Assembly: GCA_943354605.1 (NCBI GenBank)
Contig: CALRCK010000001.1
Span: 1 to 41,767 of the forward strand
Direction of reading: 5' to 3'
Length of the DNA: 41,767 bases
Source of the DNA: Candidatus Uhrbacteria bacterium
GTDB lineage: Bacteria > Patescibacteriota > Patescibacteriia > UBA9934
Shown here: one piece after another, positions 27,501 to 34,207 of the stretch
Position numbering within the stretch: position 1 is the stretch's first letter
Layout: each line of letters opens with the position of its first letter
Notes under the pieces: generated by a model
The model's input: only the letters and a program-made list of their open reading frames with translations
Told to the model about the DNA's origin: nothing
Databases searched by the model: none
Position numbers and translations under genes: made by a program

Positions 27501-28938
27501 TGCTCCCTGCCCCAACGAGGGTAAGGCTTGTTGCCGCAGCCGATGTTCCGTTGGCGGTGAGCGTGTTGTTATTCATGGTGTAGCCTCCGGCCGACAATGT
27601 ACTCTGATCAAATGTGTAGCTTTCGGAAATTTTTCCACCGCTATAAGTGAATGTGTCGGAATCTGCAAAAGAAAGCTTTCCGGAATTCGTTGCGTCTGAA
27701 GCAAAAAATGTAATGCCGGGATCGTTCACGTCGTTTGCTCCGTCGCCAACGCGAACGGAATTCGTTGCCTCTGTAACGGAAAATGCCGCCGTTGTGGTGC
27801 TATTTCCGACAGCAAAATTATCACCAGAAGTTACGTACACCAGACCACTTACATTTGGATTCAATGAAATATCTCCGCCGGTCGATCCAATCGAAATCGG
27901 CGATGAAGACGAAATCCCGCCGCCATTCACCGAAAGATCGCCGGCGCTTACAATATTTCCGCTTCCTGGGGCCACGGAAAAGTTCGCGCCACCAACCGTG
28001 AGGTTATTGGTGGTGACACCAAGACCCGCAGTGGCGTCGATGTTTCCACCAAACGTCACCTGACCTGTACTGCTGAATATAAGTGCACCTGTTCCAAGAA
28101 CAGTGTAATCAAACGCGCCAATATTCAACGACGTTGCCGCATCGAGCGCGAGCACATCGGAAAGTTCAGTGTAATCAATACAATCGGTGCATGAAAAATC
28201 TGCAGCCGCGACGGCACCCCCAAAACTTGAATCCCCTTCTGCATCCACGGAAAACTTGCTCGCCCCGCTCACCGCAACACCGAGCAACGTTTCATTCGGC
28301 ACAACAACTCCAGAAGCAGGATTAATGTAGAGAGAACCCTGAGAAACCCCTGCACCCTGAGGAGATCCCGTCAACACAAGATTCCCACTCGCATCCGTCA
28401 CCGGAACCACTTGTGACGTTGCGCCGACTGAAGAGGTATCGAACCCATCAAGTGCATCCGAATTCATCGCATATGGCGCCGAAAGCATCGCTTTTCTAGG
28501 GGTGAGTGTTTCACCGTTCACGATAATTTCAAGAAAGACGCTTCCATTGTTTGAAAACACCGTTGCGGGAATGGTTGCATATGCCGGTGCGGCGGACGCG
28601 TCACCGAGAGCCTCAGAAAACAATCCTGACGTTAGGGCAACCGTTCGTGCAACAACAGAAGCACACGACGAAGAGCTATTGGACCACAAACACGTTCCAC
28701 CACTCGCCGCCGTATACAGCGCAAAAGAAATAGTCGCCGTCGCATCAGACACCGGTACGCCGTTGCTGTTCAATAACCGGCCTTGATACATGATGATCCT
28801 TGGCGGAACAGCCGCAGCCTGCACGCGAACGAGTCCGGCGTATCCCGTTCCAACCAATACACACGCAAACACAAAGCTCGCAAAGAACCGCTTTGCGAGT
28901 GCGCGGATGGTCTTCGCCGAACAACCCTCCCTCCTCAT
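24505..28938 (-). CDS. Giant secreted surface protein, fibre-like, with duplicated C-terminal modules
   Basis: This 1477-aa protein has an N-terminal export signal (RFFASFVFACVLVGTGYAG). Residues about 45-165 form a conserved entry module (PPRIIMYQGRLLNSNGVPVS to KAMLSAPYAMNSDALDGFD). A long Gly/Ser/Thr/Val-rich beta-solenoid-like body follows, much like phage or adhesin fibres. Two related modules occur downstream: one from YAEYFPSNDPTLAFYEMV through SKPGFIGNLP and AIAIGDPITTSS, and one from YDFAEMFPSPDVLTPGEIVV through TRPGFLAGEN and AINIGDPLTTST. They resemble the intramolecular-chaperone/Peptidase_G2-like region of tail spikes. The end is a Pro/Ser/Asp-rich tail. Its ATG overlaps the previous stop (ATGA). 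Adhesion or host contact is the likely role, by inference. Confidence 0.82.
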   Translation of the reverse strand: MRREGCSAKTIRALAKRFFASFVFACVLVGTGYAGLVRVQAAAVPPRIIMYQGRLLNSNGVPVSDATATISFALYTAASGGTCLWSNSSSSCASVVARTVALTSGLFSEALGDASAAPAYATIPATVFSNNGSVFLEIIVNGETLTPRKAMLSAPYAMNSDALDGFDTSSVGATSQVVPVTDASGNLVLTGSPQGAGVSQGSLYINPASGVVVPNETLLGVAVSGASKFSVDAEGDSSFGGAVAAADFSCTDCIDYTELSDVLALDAATSLNIGAFDYTVLGTGALIFSSTGQVTFGGNIDATAGLGVTTNNLTVGGANFSVAPGSGNIVSAGDLSVNGGGISSSSPISIGSTGGDISLNPNVSGLVYVTSGDNFAVGNSTTTAAFSVTEATNSVRVGDGANDVNDPGITFFASDATNSGKLSFADSDTFTYSGGKISESYTFDQSTLSAGGYTMNNNTLTANGTSAAATSLTLVGAGSTISYSGATGAGSSSSILGAIGEVDLAAVGAVLNTGVGVTGIVYNQSTNATAVNAGGYLAGGNFTAQHDSSQTVAAVYGSYSTVLASQGTITKGAAVSGEILAGGGSFTTGYGGSFTNVNEGATRYGVYATASGGATANYAGYFSAALVQVDTDNGADVMTIANAAGDLGVSNDIEAHGSAHFGDTTGTDDFLLTSAITTVAAAAMNVNSLTSGTGLIVLRGDDASGTTFTGKLLDIQQQDVTASTGIGLNVSNAAGGNSVAGYFYQTTTANQTDAAGGTTIGGQALVLETAEAASNDDIMLVRSSGQLVLAIETDGSVLSDNAYSAAGADYAEYFPSNDPTLAFYEMVCSDTGTPSSVKRCDAGNHNLVGVMSSKPGFIGNLPDATSVSMALVGMVGQIDTNVNASEGAIAIGDPITTSSVIAGYGAKAHGPVRIIGFALEALSSGKGTIKVLVQPQWYGGDVLTATGSATQVAGSLAIAATTAATATTTAVDSGTLSLRGSAWSGGSAQTVGMSLKTAVSAVNDYRLSVANGVGTEVASVNQSGDLAIAGRLYPSDRGASQKSKYIYYDGSAGSGGDFMRTNSAGWATGSYDFAEMFPSPDVLTPGEIVVFGDASQQVKRSTGEVYSRTIAGIVSTRPGFLAGENRAGNYPIALAGRVPTLVSTENGAINIGDPLTTSTHPGYAMKATEPGPILGYAAESFAGSMGSVVVYVNVSYYSGAPVEQGPAAENSISQLAQDIENFDTAGTLNFNGGQLLAIGSMTSANGTWRLENDGDLVTSGRLIELVRSAQGADVETYAATSRQMTVQLSGTVTLMNGHADVHFAEVDPSFVDVIDTNPTYRALVTPYGATGALYVTNRTVDGFSITESGAASTGVSVDWLVIASRRDYAPVVAPVVPIAPVVPTVSSEPTPVVGSGSDVSSPSDSSGSSAPEIVPIVDAPTEDVVAPDVASDPVVDASIASDAGSDTVVSNAPAPDVSGSSDTSAPSTDASSGEASP

Positions 28939-31019
28939 AATTGCTTTGTAGGCGTCAACGGAACGTCGATAGCAATAGCATCGGGCTCTGTTTTCTGCCG
29001 ATAGTCGATTGGCCGAATAATATGTTGATCGTATCCGTCCTTATCTGTTCGAACGAAGTACTCATTCGGACCAACAAGGAAACTATACCGACCAAGCGTA
29101 TCGGTCAGCGTCGTCTCGACGAGCTTATTATACTTCGGTTCAAAGAGTCGTACGACGGCGTTGCCCACAGGACGACGATTCGATGCATCAAAAACAATTC
29201 CCCAGCCGCGCGGACGACGTGGCTGTGCCAAACGCCAGAAAAAGAGGAAAACCAGCACTTGCATCATCGCAAGAACCATCGTGAGGATTGAAGGCGAGAA
29301 AAACCACACACCAAGCGACAACACAACACCAGATAGCGAAAGGCCAAACTGAAGTTTTCGCAGCAGTCGGATTCGTTCAATGCCCTTTTGCGTATGTTGC
29401 GCACCAACTTCCGCTGGATCGAGCGGAATATTTGCAGCAATTGTTGCGTCCTTCTGTGTCACTTCGATAGTCTGACCACTGTATACGTCAAGAAAAACGC
29501 CGTCATCTTTCACATCGTGCAAATAGGCGCTTGGAAACGTGAATCCGTTTTTTGTGACCGTCATTCGGTACTGCCCAGGATTCGCAATAAAGAAATACTT
29601 TCCTTGTGCGTCGGTAACCATTGAACGAATGAGTCGATTATTCGCAACATCATACAACCGCACCGTCGCAAGGTCGACCGCCACTTTCGTCATCGCGTTG
29701 TACACGATACCGAACGCCTTACGCTTTCGGCGGGCAAACAGAAGGAACGGCGACGTCACCAAGAATTGAAGGTACGACAAAAGGTTGAACGACGACGCAA
29801 GAACAACGGCTGTGGTTGCGGCAGCAACAGTCGCAACAGGAATTGCGACATCAACCGCCTGCTGAACTTCAGGGAGTGCACGAATCTCCTCAATCGCTGC
29901 AGCAACATTTGCAACGGTTTGCACAAACGATTCTGACGGAGTGGCTGCGACGGGTTTTGTTGCCGGCTTCGATGGAGTCTTCGCTGGAGTCGACGGCGTA
30001 ACCGGTACCGATGGTGTGCCCCCAACTCCCAATGCCGGAGATTCTGGTAGCGTCGGGGCCCCTTCTTCTTCAGGAACGTTAATCGCCTCACCACCAGACG
30101 TTGATAGTGAAGATTCTTCCGGCACAGACGTCGTTCCACCGCCGCCGGACGATGACGACTCCGATGATCCTGATGTTCCTCCCGACGTCGTTCCACCGCC
30201 GCTGGATGAGGATGACGCGCTTGGTGTTGAAGATTCGGTTCCGCCGCTGGTTGTTGGGGTTTCAGTTCCAGAAGTGGGGGTTTCTTCCGTTGGCGTCTCC
30301 GTTGGTGTTTCAGCAGGAGTTTCCGTCGGAGTTTCCGCTGGTGTCTCTACCGGCGTCTCCGTTGGTGTTTCAGCAGGAGTTTCCGTTGGTGTCGTCGTGC
30401 CACCGCTGGAACTTCCGCCACCAGACCCACCACCACCCCCGCCACTTCCACCGGCCGCAGGAACCGTTGCACGAACCGAGGCGCCGTCGTTCGTTGACGT
30501 TGCAAGAATGACCGAGCCCGAAATATTACTTGTTCCAGTAATCGCGACAAACCACGATCCCACAGAGTTCGGATTCGTAATGCGCTGAGTTCCGGAACCA
30601 GAGGCAGACGCATTCGTTCCAATTTCGATAGTCACCACACTGCCGCTCGCGATGGCTCCGCCGTCGCCCGCGCAAACCGTCATGGTCACTGTTTGGCCGG
30701 AAACAACAACAGACACCTGCTCCGTCCCGCTGCAATTCGCTGCCGTCGTCAAATCCACACCGTCGTCGGCAACATCAACGTCGTCTTCCGTTTCTGATGA
30801 CAACGTAAAGGCGAGTGGGAACGTGATAGCCATGGTCTGCCCATCAGAAACAGCGTCGGCAAGCGTCATGATGAACTTATGATTTGAACTGGCAGAAATC
30901 TGTGTTGACGACACTTGATCCGTCACATCGGTCAGCGTAGACGCGAACACTGGATGCGCAAAGCCGGCCGTCAACACAGCAAGAACGATATACACCACGT
31001 TGTAAAAAGTCCTCCTCAT
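28935..31019 (-). CDS. Secreted/membrane surface protein with low-complexity linker and two carboxypeptidase-regulatory-like domains
   Basis: This is 694 aa from the ATG at 31019, which overlaps the previous stop as ATGA; an in-frame extension to 31091 was rejected. The signal is RRTFYNVVYIVLAVLTAGFA. An N-terminal beta domain (about 30-190) is followed by Gly/Ser runs and a Thr-Pro-Glu repeat built of ETPTETP and ETPAETP units, then more Ser/Gly/Pro sequence to about 360. A TM segment (AIPVATVAAATTAVVLASS) and a basic stop (ARRKRKAFG) lead to a CarboxypepD_reg-like domain (DAQGKYFFIANPGQYRMTVTK). Two hydrophobic segments follow, then a second such domain (TDTLGRYSFLVGPNEYFVRT). It probably helps anchor or assemble the fibre protein encoded next. 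Confidence 0.8.
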   Translation of the reverse strand: MRRTFYNVVYIVLAVLTAGFAHPVFASTLTDVTDQVSSTQISASSNHKFIMTLADAVSDGQTMAITFPLAFTLSSETEDDVDVADDGVDLTTAANCSGTEQVSVVVSGQTVTMTVCAGDGGAIASGSVVTIEIGTNASASGSGTQRITNPNSVGSWFVAITGTSNISGSVILATSTNDGASVRATVPAAGGSGGGGGGSGGGSSSGGTTTPTETPAETPTETPVETPAETPTETPAETPTETPTEETPTSGTETPTTSGGTESSTPSASSSSSGGGTTSGGTSGSSESSSSGGGGTTSVPEESSLSTSGGEAINVPEEEGAPTLPESPALGVGGTPSVPVTPSTPAKTPSKPATKPVAATPSESFVQTVANVAAAIEEIRALPEVQQAVDVAIPVATVAAATTAVVLASSFNLLSYLQFLVTSPFLLFARRKRKAFGIVYNAMTKVAVDLATVRLYDVANNRLIRSMVTDAQGKYFFIANPGQYRMTVTKNGFTFPSAYLHDVKDDGVFLDVYSGQTIEVTQKDATIAANIPLDPAEVGAQHTQKGIERIRLLRKLQFGLSLSGVVLSLGVWFFSPSILTMVLAMMQVLVFLFFWRLAQPRRPRGWGIVFDASNRRPVGNAVVRLFEPKYNKLVETTLTDTLGRYSFLVGPNEYFVRTDKDGYDQHIIRPIDYRQKTEPDAIAIDVPLTPTKQL

Positions 31020-31858
31020 GAAATACGTCGACGAACGAAAAATCCTACCCCTCCGAATATCGCAAGTCCGAGAGCGATCAACGGCCACCACCGCACACCG
31101 ACATCGATATCGTCACACGAACGTTCACCAAGTTGCGTATCGTCGATGTGATACGACAGCGGACCGATCGCCCACCACGGGACAGCTGGCAACGACACGC
31201 TCCATGTACGAGTTTGCCCGGATGAAACCCGATGAAACAACGGATTACTCGACGATGTCCCAAAACGGAATCCAAACATTCCGCGAAGAACAATCGTACC
31301 GTTGTCATAAAGTATACCTTGCCCGTCGTTCGTGAGAGAAAGATTCGCGGTGCCCGATGCGGTCTGGGCAAACAACACACAAGAACCATGGGGCGTAACA
31401 TCACCAATCGTTACAAAAACAAGCGTTGCAGCGCCATGAACCAATGATATTTCCCCGGGAAGCTTTTCTGCAGCAACAACAGCAAGCGTCAATGCCTGTG
31501 GCGTTGTGGTTGATGGCGGTTGAATCGTCAGCACAATTGGAACCGATGCTCCAGGGGAAACGAAAACCGATGAATCCGGGAGCGCTACCCAAGACGCCAT
31601 ATCCGAGGAGAGATTTTGCAGTTGCGGCTGCTCGACGCCAGGCTGAAACGATGCGGAAAAAAGAAGGAGAGAAAATTCCTTATCTGTTGCACCAGTATTT
31701 ACTATAGGGATTTCAACGCTCGACACCTCACCTGGCTGAACAACAATATCTCGTGTTGCAGGAAGCGAGGCAGCAAAAACCGACATTGGAAACCAAAGAA
31801 CCATCAGTGCCGCGCCAAGCACCCAGCAATGCATCGTGGTACGAAAACGATTGGTCAT
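31016..31858 (-). CDS. Secreted Ig-like protein with C-terminal membrane anchor
   Basis: This is a 280-aa protein. The ATG at 31858 (MTNRFRTTMHC) begins a signal peptide (VLGAALMVLWFPMSVFAAS). The body holds beta-sandwich domains, with VQPGEVSSVEIPIVNTGATD and SPGASVPIVLTIQPPSTTTP resembling DUF916-type or other surface Ig-like modules that bind fibre or wall partners. A TM near the end (WWPLIALGLAIFGGVGFFV) and RRRIS as stop-transfer anchor it in the membrane. Its stop overlaps the next start (ATGA). It belongs to the surface operon. Confidence 0.78.
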   Translation of the reverse strand: MTNRFRTTMHCWVLGAALMVLWFPMSVFAASLPATRDIVVQPGEVSSVEIPIVNTGATDKEFSLLLFSASFQPGVEQPQLQNLSSDMASWVALPDSSVFVSPGASVPIVLTIQPPSTTTPQALTLAVVAAEKLPGEISLVHGAATLVFVTIGDVTPHGSCVLFAQTASGTANLSLTNDGQGILYDNGTIVLRGMFGFRFGTSSSNPLFHRVSSGQTRTWSVSLPAVPWWAIGPLSYHIDDTQLGERSCDDIDVGVRWWPLIALGLAIFGGVGFFVRRRIS

Positions 31859-31911
31859 GGACACATTGTACCCGAAACACAAGCTCGCCGCGCACTATTC
31901 ACGAAAAAACC

Positions 31912-32823
31912 TTAATAATCTCCAACAAAAATCGCCGTGAGCGTTTGCGCGTAACTTCCGTCGTGCTGCGCAACAGCGATCGCGGCTTTCAATGTCAGAA
32001 AACCGCTCGTGCTAAAAGACGACGCAGAGGTGCTCCCCACCAATGCGGGCGCAGTGGAAAACGCCGTGTCTTGTGTATCGAATGTTGATGTTGCAAGCGT
32101 GGTATCGGAAGACCGCGCACCGTATTCGCTATCACCAGCAGTCACATTACCATCAGAAACTCCGGCCAATGTATACGCGCCAGATCGAAGTTCGCCATCG
32201 GTAAATGCGTACACGCCAAAACCTTGGGTAACATCCGCAGAGGCAACCCAACCAATAATCTGTGTGGAAACGGTAGATGTTGAAAGTGTTCCGAGCGCGC
32301 TTGATGCCGTTTGCGACATGCGATACACCACGTCGTTTGATCCATCAATCGTCGGAATGGATCCAGAGTATGAAGACCGAATCGTGATATTAGAGCCCAC
32401 AATTCCGGAGATCTGACCCATTGCCGATACTTGCGATGCACCTTCGTTCTGAATAATAACAATCCAATCGTCAACGGAAAAACCAGCGGCAGTCGTCACC
32501 GTCACGGTGTTCGATGCAAAGGCCGTTGCGGCAACCTGCGTACTTTTATCCTGTACATATGGAACAAAATCAACAACAGGATCGTACACTCCGGCACGGA
32601 AACCTTGATCGATACTGTAACTTACTGACGTTGTCCGCGCTCCAGCAGCAGATCCCCCAACGCTGTCGCGCAGTCCGTAAGAGGTCGACGAGCTCGATCC
32701 GCCACCTCCCGAGAGCTCATCCCATTGAATCTGATAGTTTGTGGACGACATCGCCGCGAAGGCGATATTCGAATAAAGCGCAAAGAAAAGCGCTAATGTT
32801 AGCGAAATACTTTTTTTCCACAT
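31912..32823 (-). CDS. Secreted surface protein of unknown function
   Basis: This 303-aa protein starts at ATG 32823 (MWKKSISLTLALFFALYSNI); ATGs at 32832 and 32859 are possible but less likely. The signal peptide ends near FAAMSS. The mature N-terminus has SSTNYQIQWDELSGGG, a motif I associate with CPR surface proteins, then a Ser/Thr/Gly/Val-rich beta region with no cysteines. No catalytic motif is seen. It is the first gene of the five-gene minus-strand surface operon, 53 bp before the next gene. A TATGAT -10-like box lies about 20-30 bp upstream. Gene order suggests a secreted pilin-like or S-layer-like subunit, but that is inference. Confidence 0.78.
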   Translation of the reverse strand: MWKKSISLTLALFFALYSNIAFAAMSSTNYQIQWDELSGGGGSSSSTSYGLRDSVGGSAAGARTTSVSYSIDQGFRAGVYDPVVDFVPYVQDKSTQVAATAFASNTVTVTTAAGFSVDDWIVIIQNEGASQVSAMGQISGIVGSNITIRSSYSGSIPTIDGSNDVVYRMSQTASSALGTLSTSTVSTQIIGWVASADVTQGFGVYAFTDGELRSGAYTLAGVSDGNVTAGDSEYGARSSDTTLATSTFDTQDTAFSTAPALVGSTSASSFSTSGFLTLKAAIAVAQHDGSYAQTLTAIFVGDY

Positions 32824-32906
32824 TATGTCCATATCACTATCATACACGATGTTGAACACAAAAAGGCGTCAACAGAGTGCAAAAAACTTGGCTAACTTCT
32901 ATAAAC

Positions 32907-33029
32907 TGTGGATAAAAGCTGGATAACTCTGTTTATAAACCTCTACAAGTTCATACTTCATGACTTGCATAGCCTAGCGTTGACATTTATACCAATCGAA
33001 ATTATCGCTTATCAACAGGAAAATCCACA
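32907..33029. promoter_or_regulatory. DnaA-box-like cluster
   Basis: TGTGGATAA (32907-32915) is the exact complement of the DnaA box TTATCCACA. TTATCAACA (33009-33017) differs at one base; GCTGGATAA (32918-32926) and AAATCCACA (33021-33029) at two each. Confidence 0.6.
32980..33008 (+). promoter_or_regulatory. Promoter-like sequence inside the origin candidate
   Basis: TTGACA, 17 bp, TATCGC. No gene follows on the plus strand for over 1 kb, so a transcript would be non-coding or the match is chance. Confidence 0.3.
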
Positions 33030-33037
33030 ATCCAAAA

Positions 33038-33053
33038 TGTTTCACGTGAAACA
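33038..33053. promoter_or_regulatory. parS site 1
   Basis: TGTTTCACGTGAAACA, a perfect 16-bp palindrome identical to the bacterial parS consensus bound by ParB, extended to AAAA/TTTT on either side. Confidence 0.93.
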
Positions 33054-33152
33054 TTTTGAGTTGTGAAGATATTTCCTTTCCATTCAGATCCAAAAAACCC
33101 CTCAGTTCTACGAGACTCGCTTCGTTCAGTATTTATAGCCAAGTCCATAAAT

Positions 33153-33168
33153 TGTTTCACGTGAAACA
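33153..33168. promoter_or_regulatory. parS site 2
   Basis: Identical TGTTTCACGTGAAACA, 115 bp from site 1, flanked by AAAT and ATTT. Confidence 0.93.
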
Positions 33169-33343
33169 ATTTCGAACTAAACATCAAGAACAAGACAACG
33201 GTATTGCCAAAACAATAAAACTCACAAATATAATAGATCGAACAAGCCAACATCTTTCGGGCAAATTTAATGGAGAAATAATGAAAAATACAAAACACTG
33301 TCATTTGCGGCTAGCTCGGTATACAAAAAGAGTTGAACCAACT

Positions 33344-33470
33344 ACAAAACGCCGTCATTTGCGACGAATTTAGGTGCGCGGCGAGCGAAGCTTTTGAGAC
33401 GCACTTTCTGGTACGTTGAAAAAGTTCGCGATGCCGCAAGCCTAAAGTCGGCCAAATGCCGGCGTTTTGT
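33344..33470. repeat. Long imperfect hairpin, copy E (variant core), abutting tRNA-Ala 3' end
   Basis: This is a 127-bp inverted repeat. ACAAAACGCCG (33344-33354) pairs with CGGCGTTTTGT (33460-33470). The right arm ends at the last base of the encoded CCA of tRNA-Ala. The core is a variant, GACGCACTTTCTGGTACGTT. A partial direct copy of the left arm (AAAACACTGTCATTTGCGGC) lies at about 33291-33310. Confidence 0.75.
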
Positions 33471-33545
33471 GGTGGACCTGAGCGGATTCGAACCGCTGAC
33501 CTCTGCAATGCGAATGCAGCGCTCTACCAACTGAGCTACAAGCCC
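33470..33545 (-). tRNA. tRNA-Ala (anticodon CGC)
   Basis: Minus strand, 76 nt including encoded CCA. The cloverleaf is complete: acceptor GGGCTTG/CAGGTCC with the G3-U70 alanine identity pair, anticodon stem CTGCA/TGCAG with loop TTCGCAT (anticodon CGC), T loop TTCGAAT and discriminator A. Confidence 0.95.
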
Positions 33546-33546
33546 A

Positions 33547-33670
33547 GAAAACCGGCCCAAGTTCGCCATCTACGGCGTCAGATTTCTCCGGTCCTCCTCA
33601 CCGTACACATGAAGTACGCCTCGTCGGTCCTCGAAATCTTCCTTGTATATGACGAACTTAGCCAGTTTTC
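33547..33670. repeat. Long imperfect hairpin, copy F, between two tRNA genes
   Basis: This is a 124-bp inverted repeat. GAAAACCGGC (33547-33556) pairs with the right end GCCAGTTTTC, and AAGTTCG-CAT on the left with ATG-CGAACTT on the right. The core is TCAC-CGTAC-ACATGAA-GTACG-CCTC. Its left end abuts the tRNA-Ala 5' end. Confidence 0.85.
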
Positions 33671-33707
33671 CGTCAATTCAGTTTCGTTTTTTAAATCACT
33701 CCCAAAT

Positions 33708-33723
33708 TGTTTCACGTGAAACA
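33708..33723. promoter_or_regulatory. parS site 3
   Basis: A third identical TGTTTCACGTGAAACA, lying between hairpin copies F and G. Confidence 0.93.
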
Positions 33724-33738
33724 ATTTTATTCCTGAAT

Positions 33739-33864
33739 ACCATTGGTCATTTAAACAGCGAAGTGCTAGGAGCCGCGAGGAGCGAAGCAAGCTGTACATT
33801 GACGTACAGCGCGCGAGCACCGGAGCGGCGACACCGCAATTCGTTGTTTAAATGACCAATGGTG
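33739..33864. repeat. Long imperfect hairpin, copy G, overlapping the 3' end of tRNA-Arg
   Basis: This is a 126-bp inverted repeat with a perfect 19-bp outer arm ACCATTGGTCATTTAAACA (33739-33757) against the right end. The right arm includes the encoded CCA and discriminator of tRNA-Arg (33861-33864). The core is a variant, GCTGTAC-ATTGAC-GTACAGC. Confidence 0.85.
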
Positions 33865-33936
33865 ACCTCGGCGGGAGTTGAACCTGCAACCTTGTCCTTA
33901 GGACGGACCTGCTCTATCCAGTTGAGCTACGAGGTC
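33861..33936 (-). tRNA. tRNA-Arg (anticodon CCT)
   Basis: Minus strand, 76 nt with encoded CCA. Acceptor GACCTCG/CGAGGTC, D stem GCTC/GAGC, anticodon loop GTCCTAA (anticodon CCT for AGG codons), T loop TTCAACT, discriminator A. One A-C mismatch in the T stem and one G-A at the top of the anticodon stem. Confidence 0.92.
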
Positions 33937-33939
33937 ATG

Positions 33940-34068
33940 CTGAAACTCCCACATTTGGTCTATTTTTGGCTCGCATCATCGCAAAACCTCCTCACCGTAC
34001 ACGCGAAGTACGCCTCGGAGGCTTTGCTCGACGCTCACCAAAACTAGCCTCAAATGTGAAAGTTTCAG
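33940..34068. repeat. Long imperfect hairpin, copy H
   Basis: This is a 129-bp inverted repeat. CTGAAACT (33940-33947) pairs with AGTTTCAG, and ACATTT with AAATGT. The core is TCAC-CGTAC-ACGCGAA-GTACG-CCTC, with inner stem CCTCC/GGAGG where copies A and D have CTCGC/GCGAG: compensatory change. Confidence 0.88.
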
Positions 34069-34146
34069 ATTCACCAAACAGGAACGTTCGTTAACTTCAA
34101 AACGCGTCAGCTCACATGTGTCGTAAAATATATTCTCAATTTGTGA

Positions 34147-34152
34147 TATACT
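34147..34152 (+). promoter_or_regulatory. Extended -10 of the rmuC promoter
   Basis: TTGTGATATACT: a TATACT -10 preceded by TGA. No good -35 at 17 bp. It lies about 55 bp before the rmuC ATG. Confidence 0.5.
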
Positions 34153-34207
34153 ATACGAACGCGAAAGAAGTATACGTATCGCTCCAATATCGCGTCAATG
34201 AAAATCT

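Larger units (their letters stand above)
32880..33343. other. Candidate replication origin region (DnaA-like boxes, parS, AT-rich DNA)
   Basis: This non-coding stretch holds one perfect and several imperfect DnaA boxes (32907-33029), two parS sites (33038 and 33153) and an AT-rich segment (about 33170-33290). A perfect GTTTATAAAC palindrome lies at 32931-32940. Elsewhere parS clusters sit close to oriC. No dnaA, parA or parB gene is in the window. The assignment as oriC is inference. Confidence 0.5.

Noticed and set aside
3715-34068. The long hairpins as integron attC sites
   Set aside because: Size and intergenic placement fit, but outer ends lack the GTTRRRY/RYYYAAC core sites in most copies, the conserved part is central rather than terminal, and the recombinase at 40805 is Xer-like without the IntI insertion.
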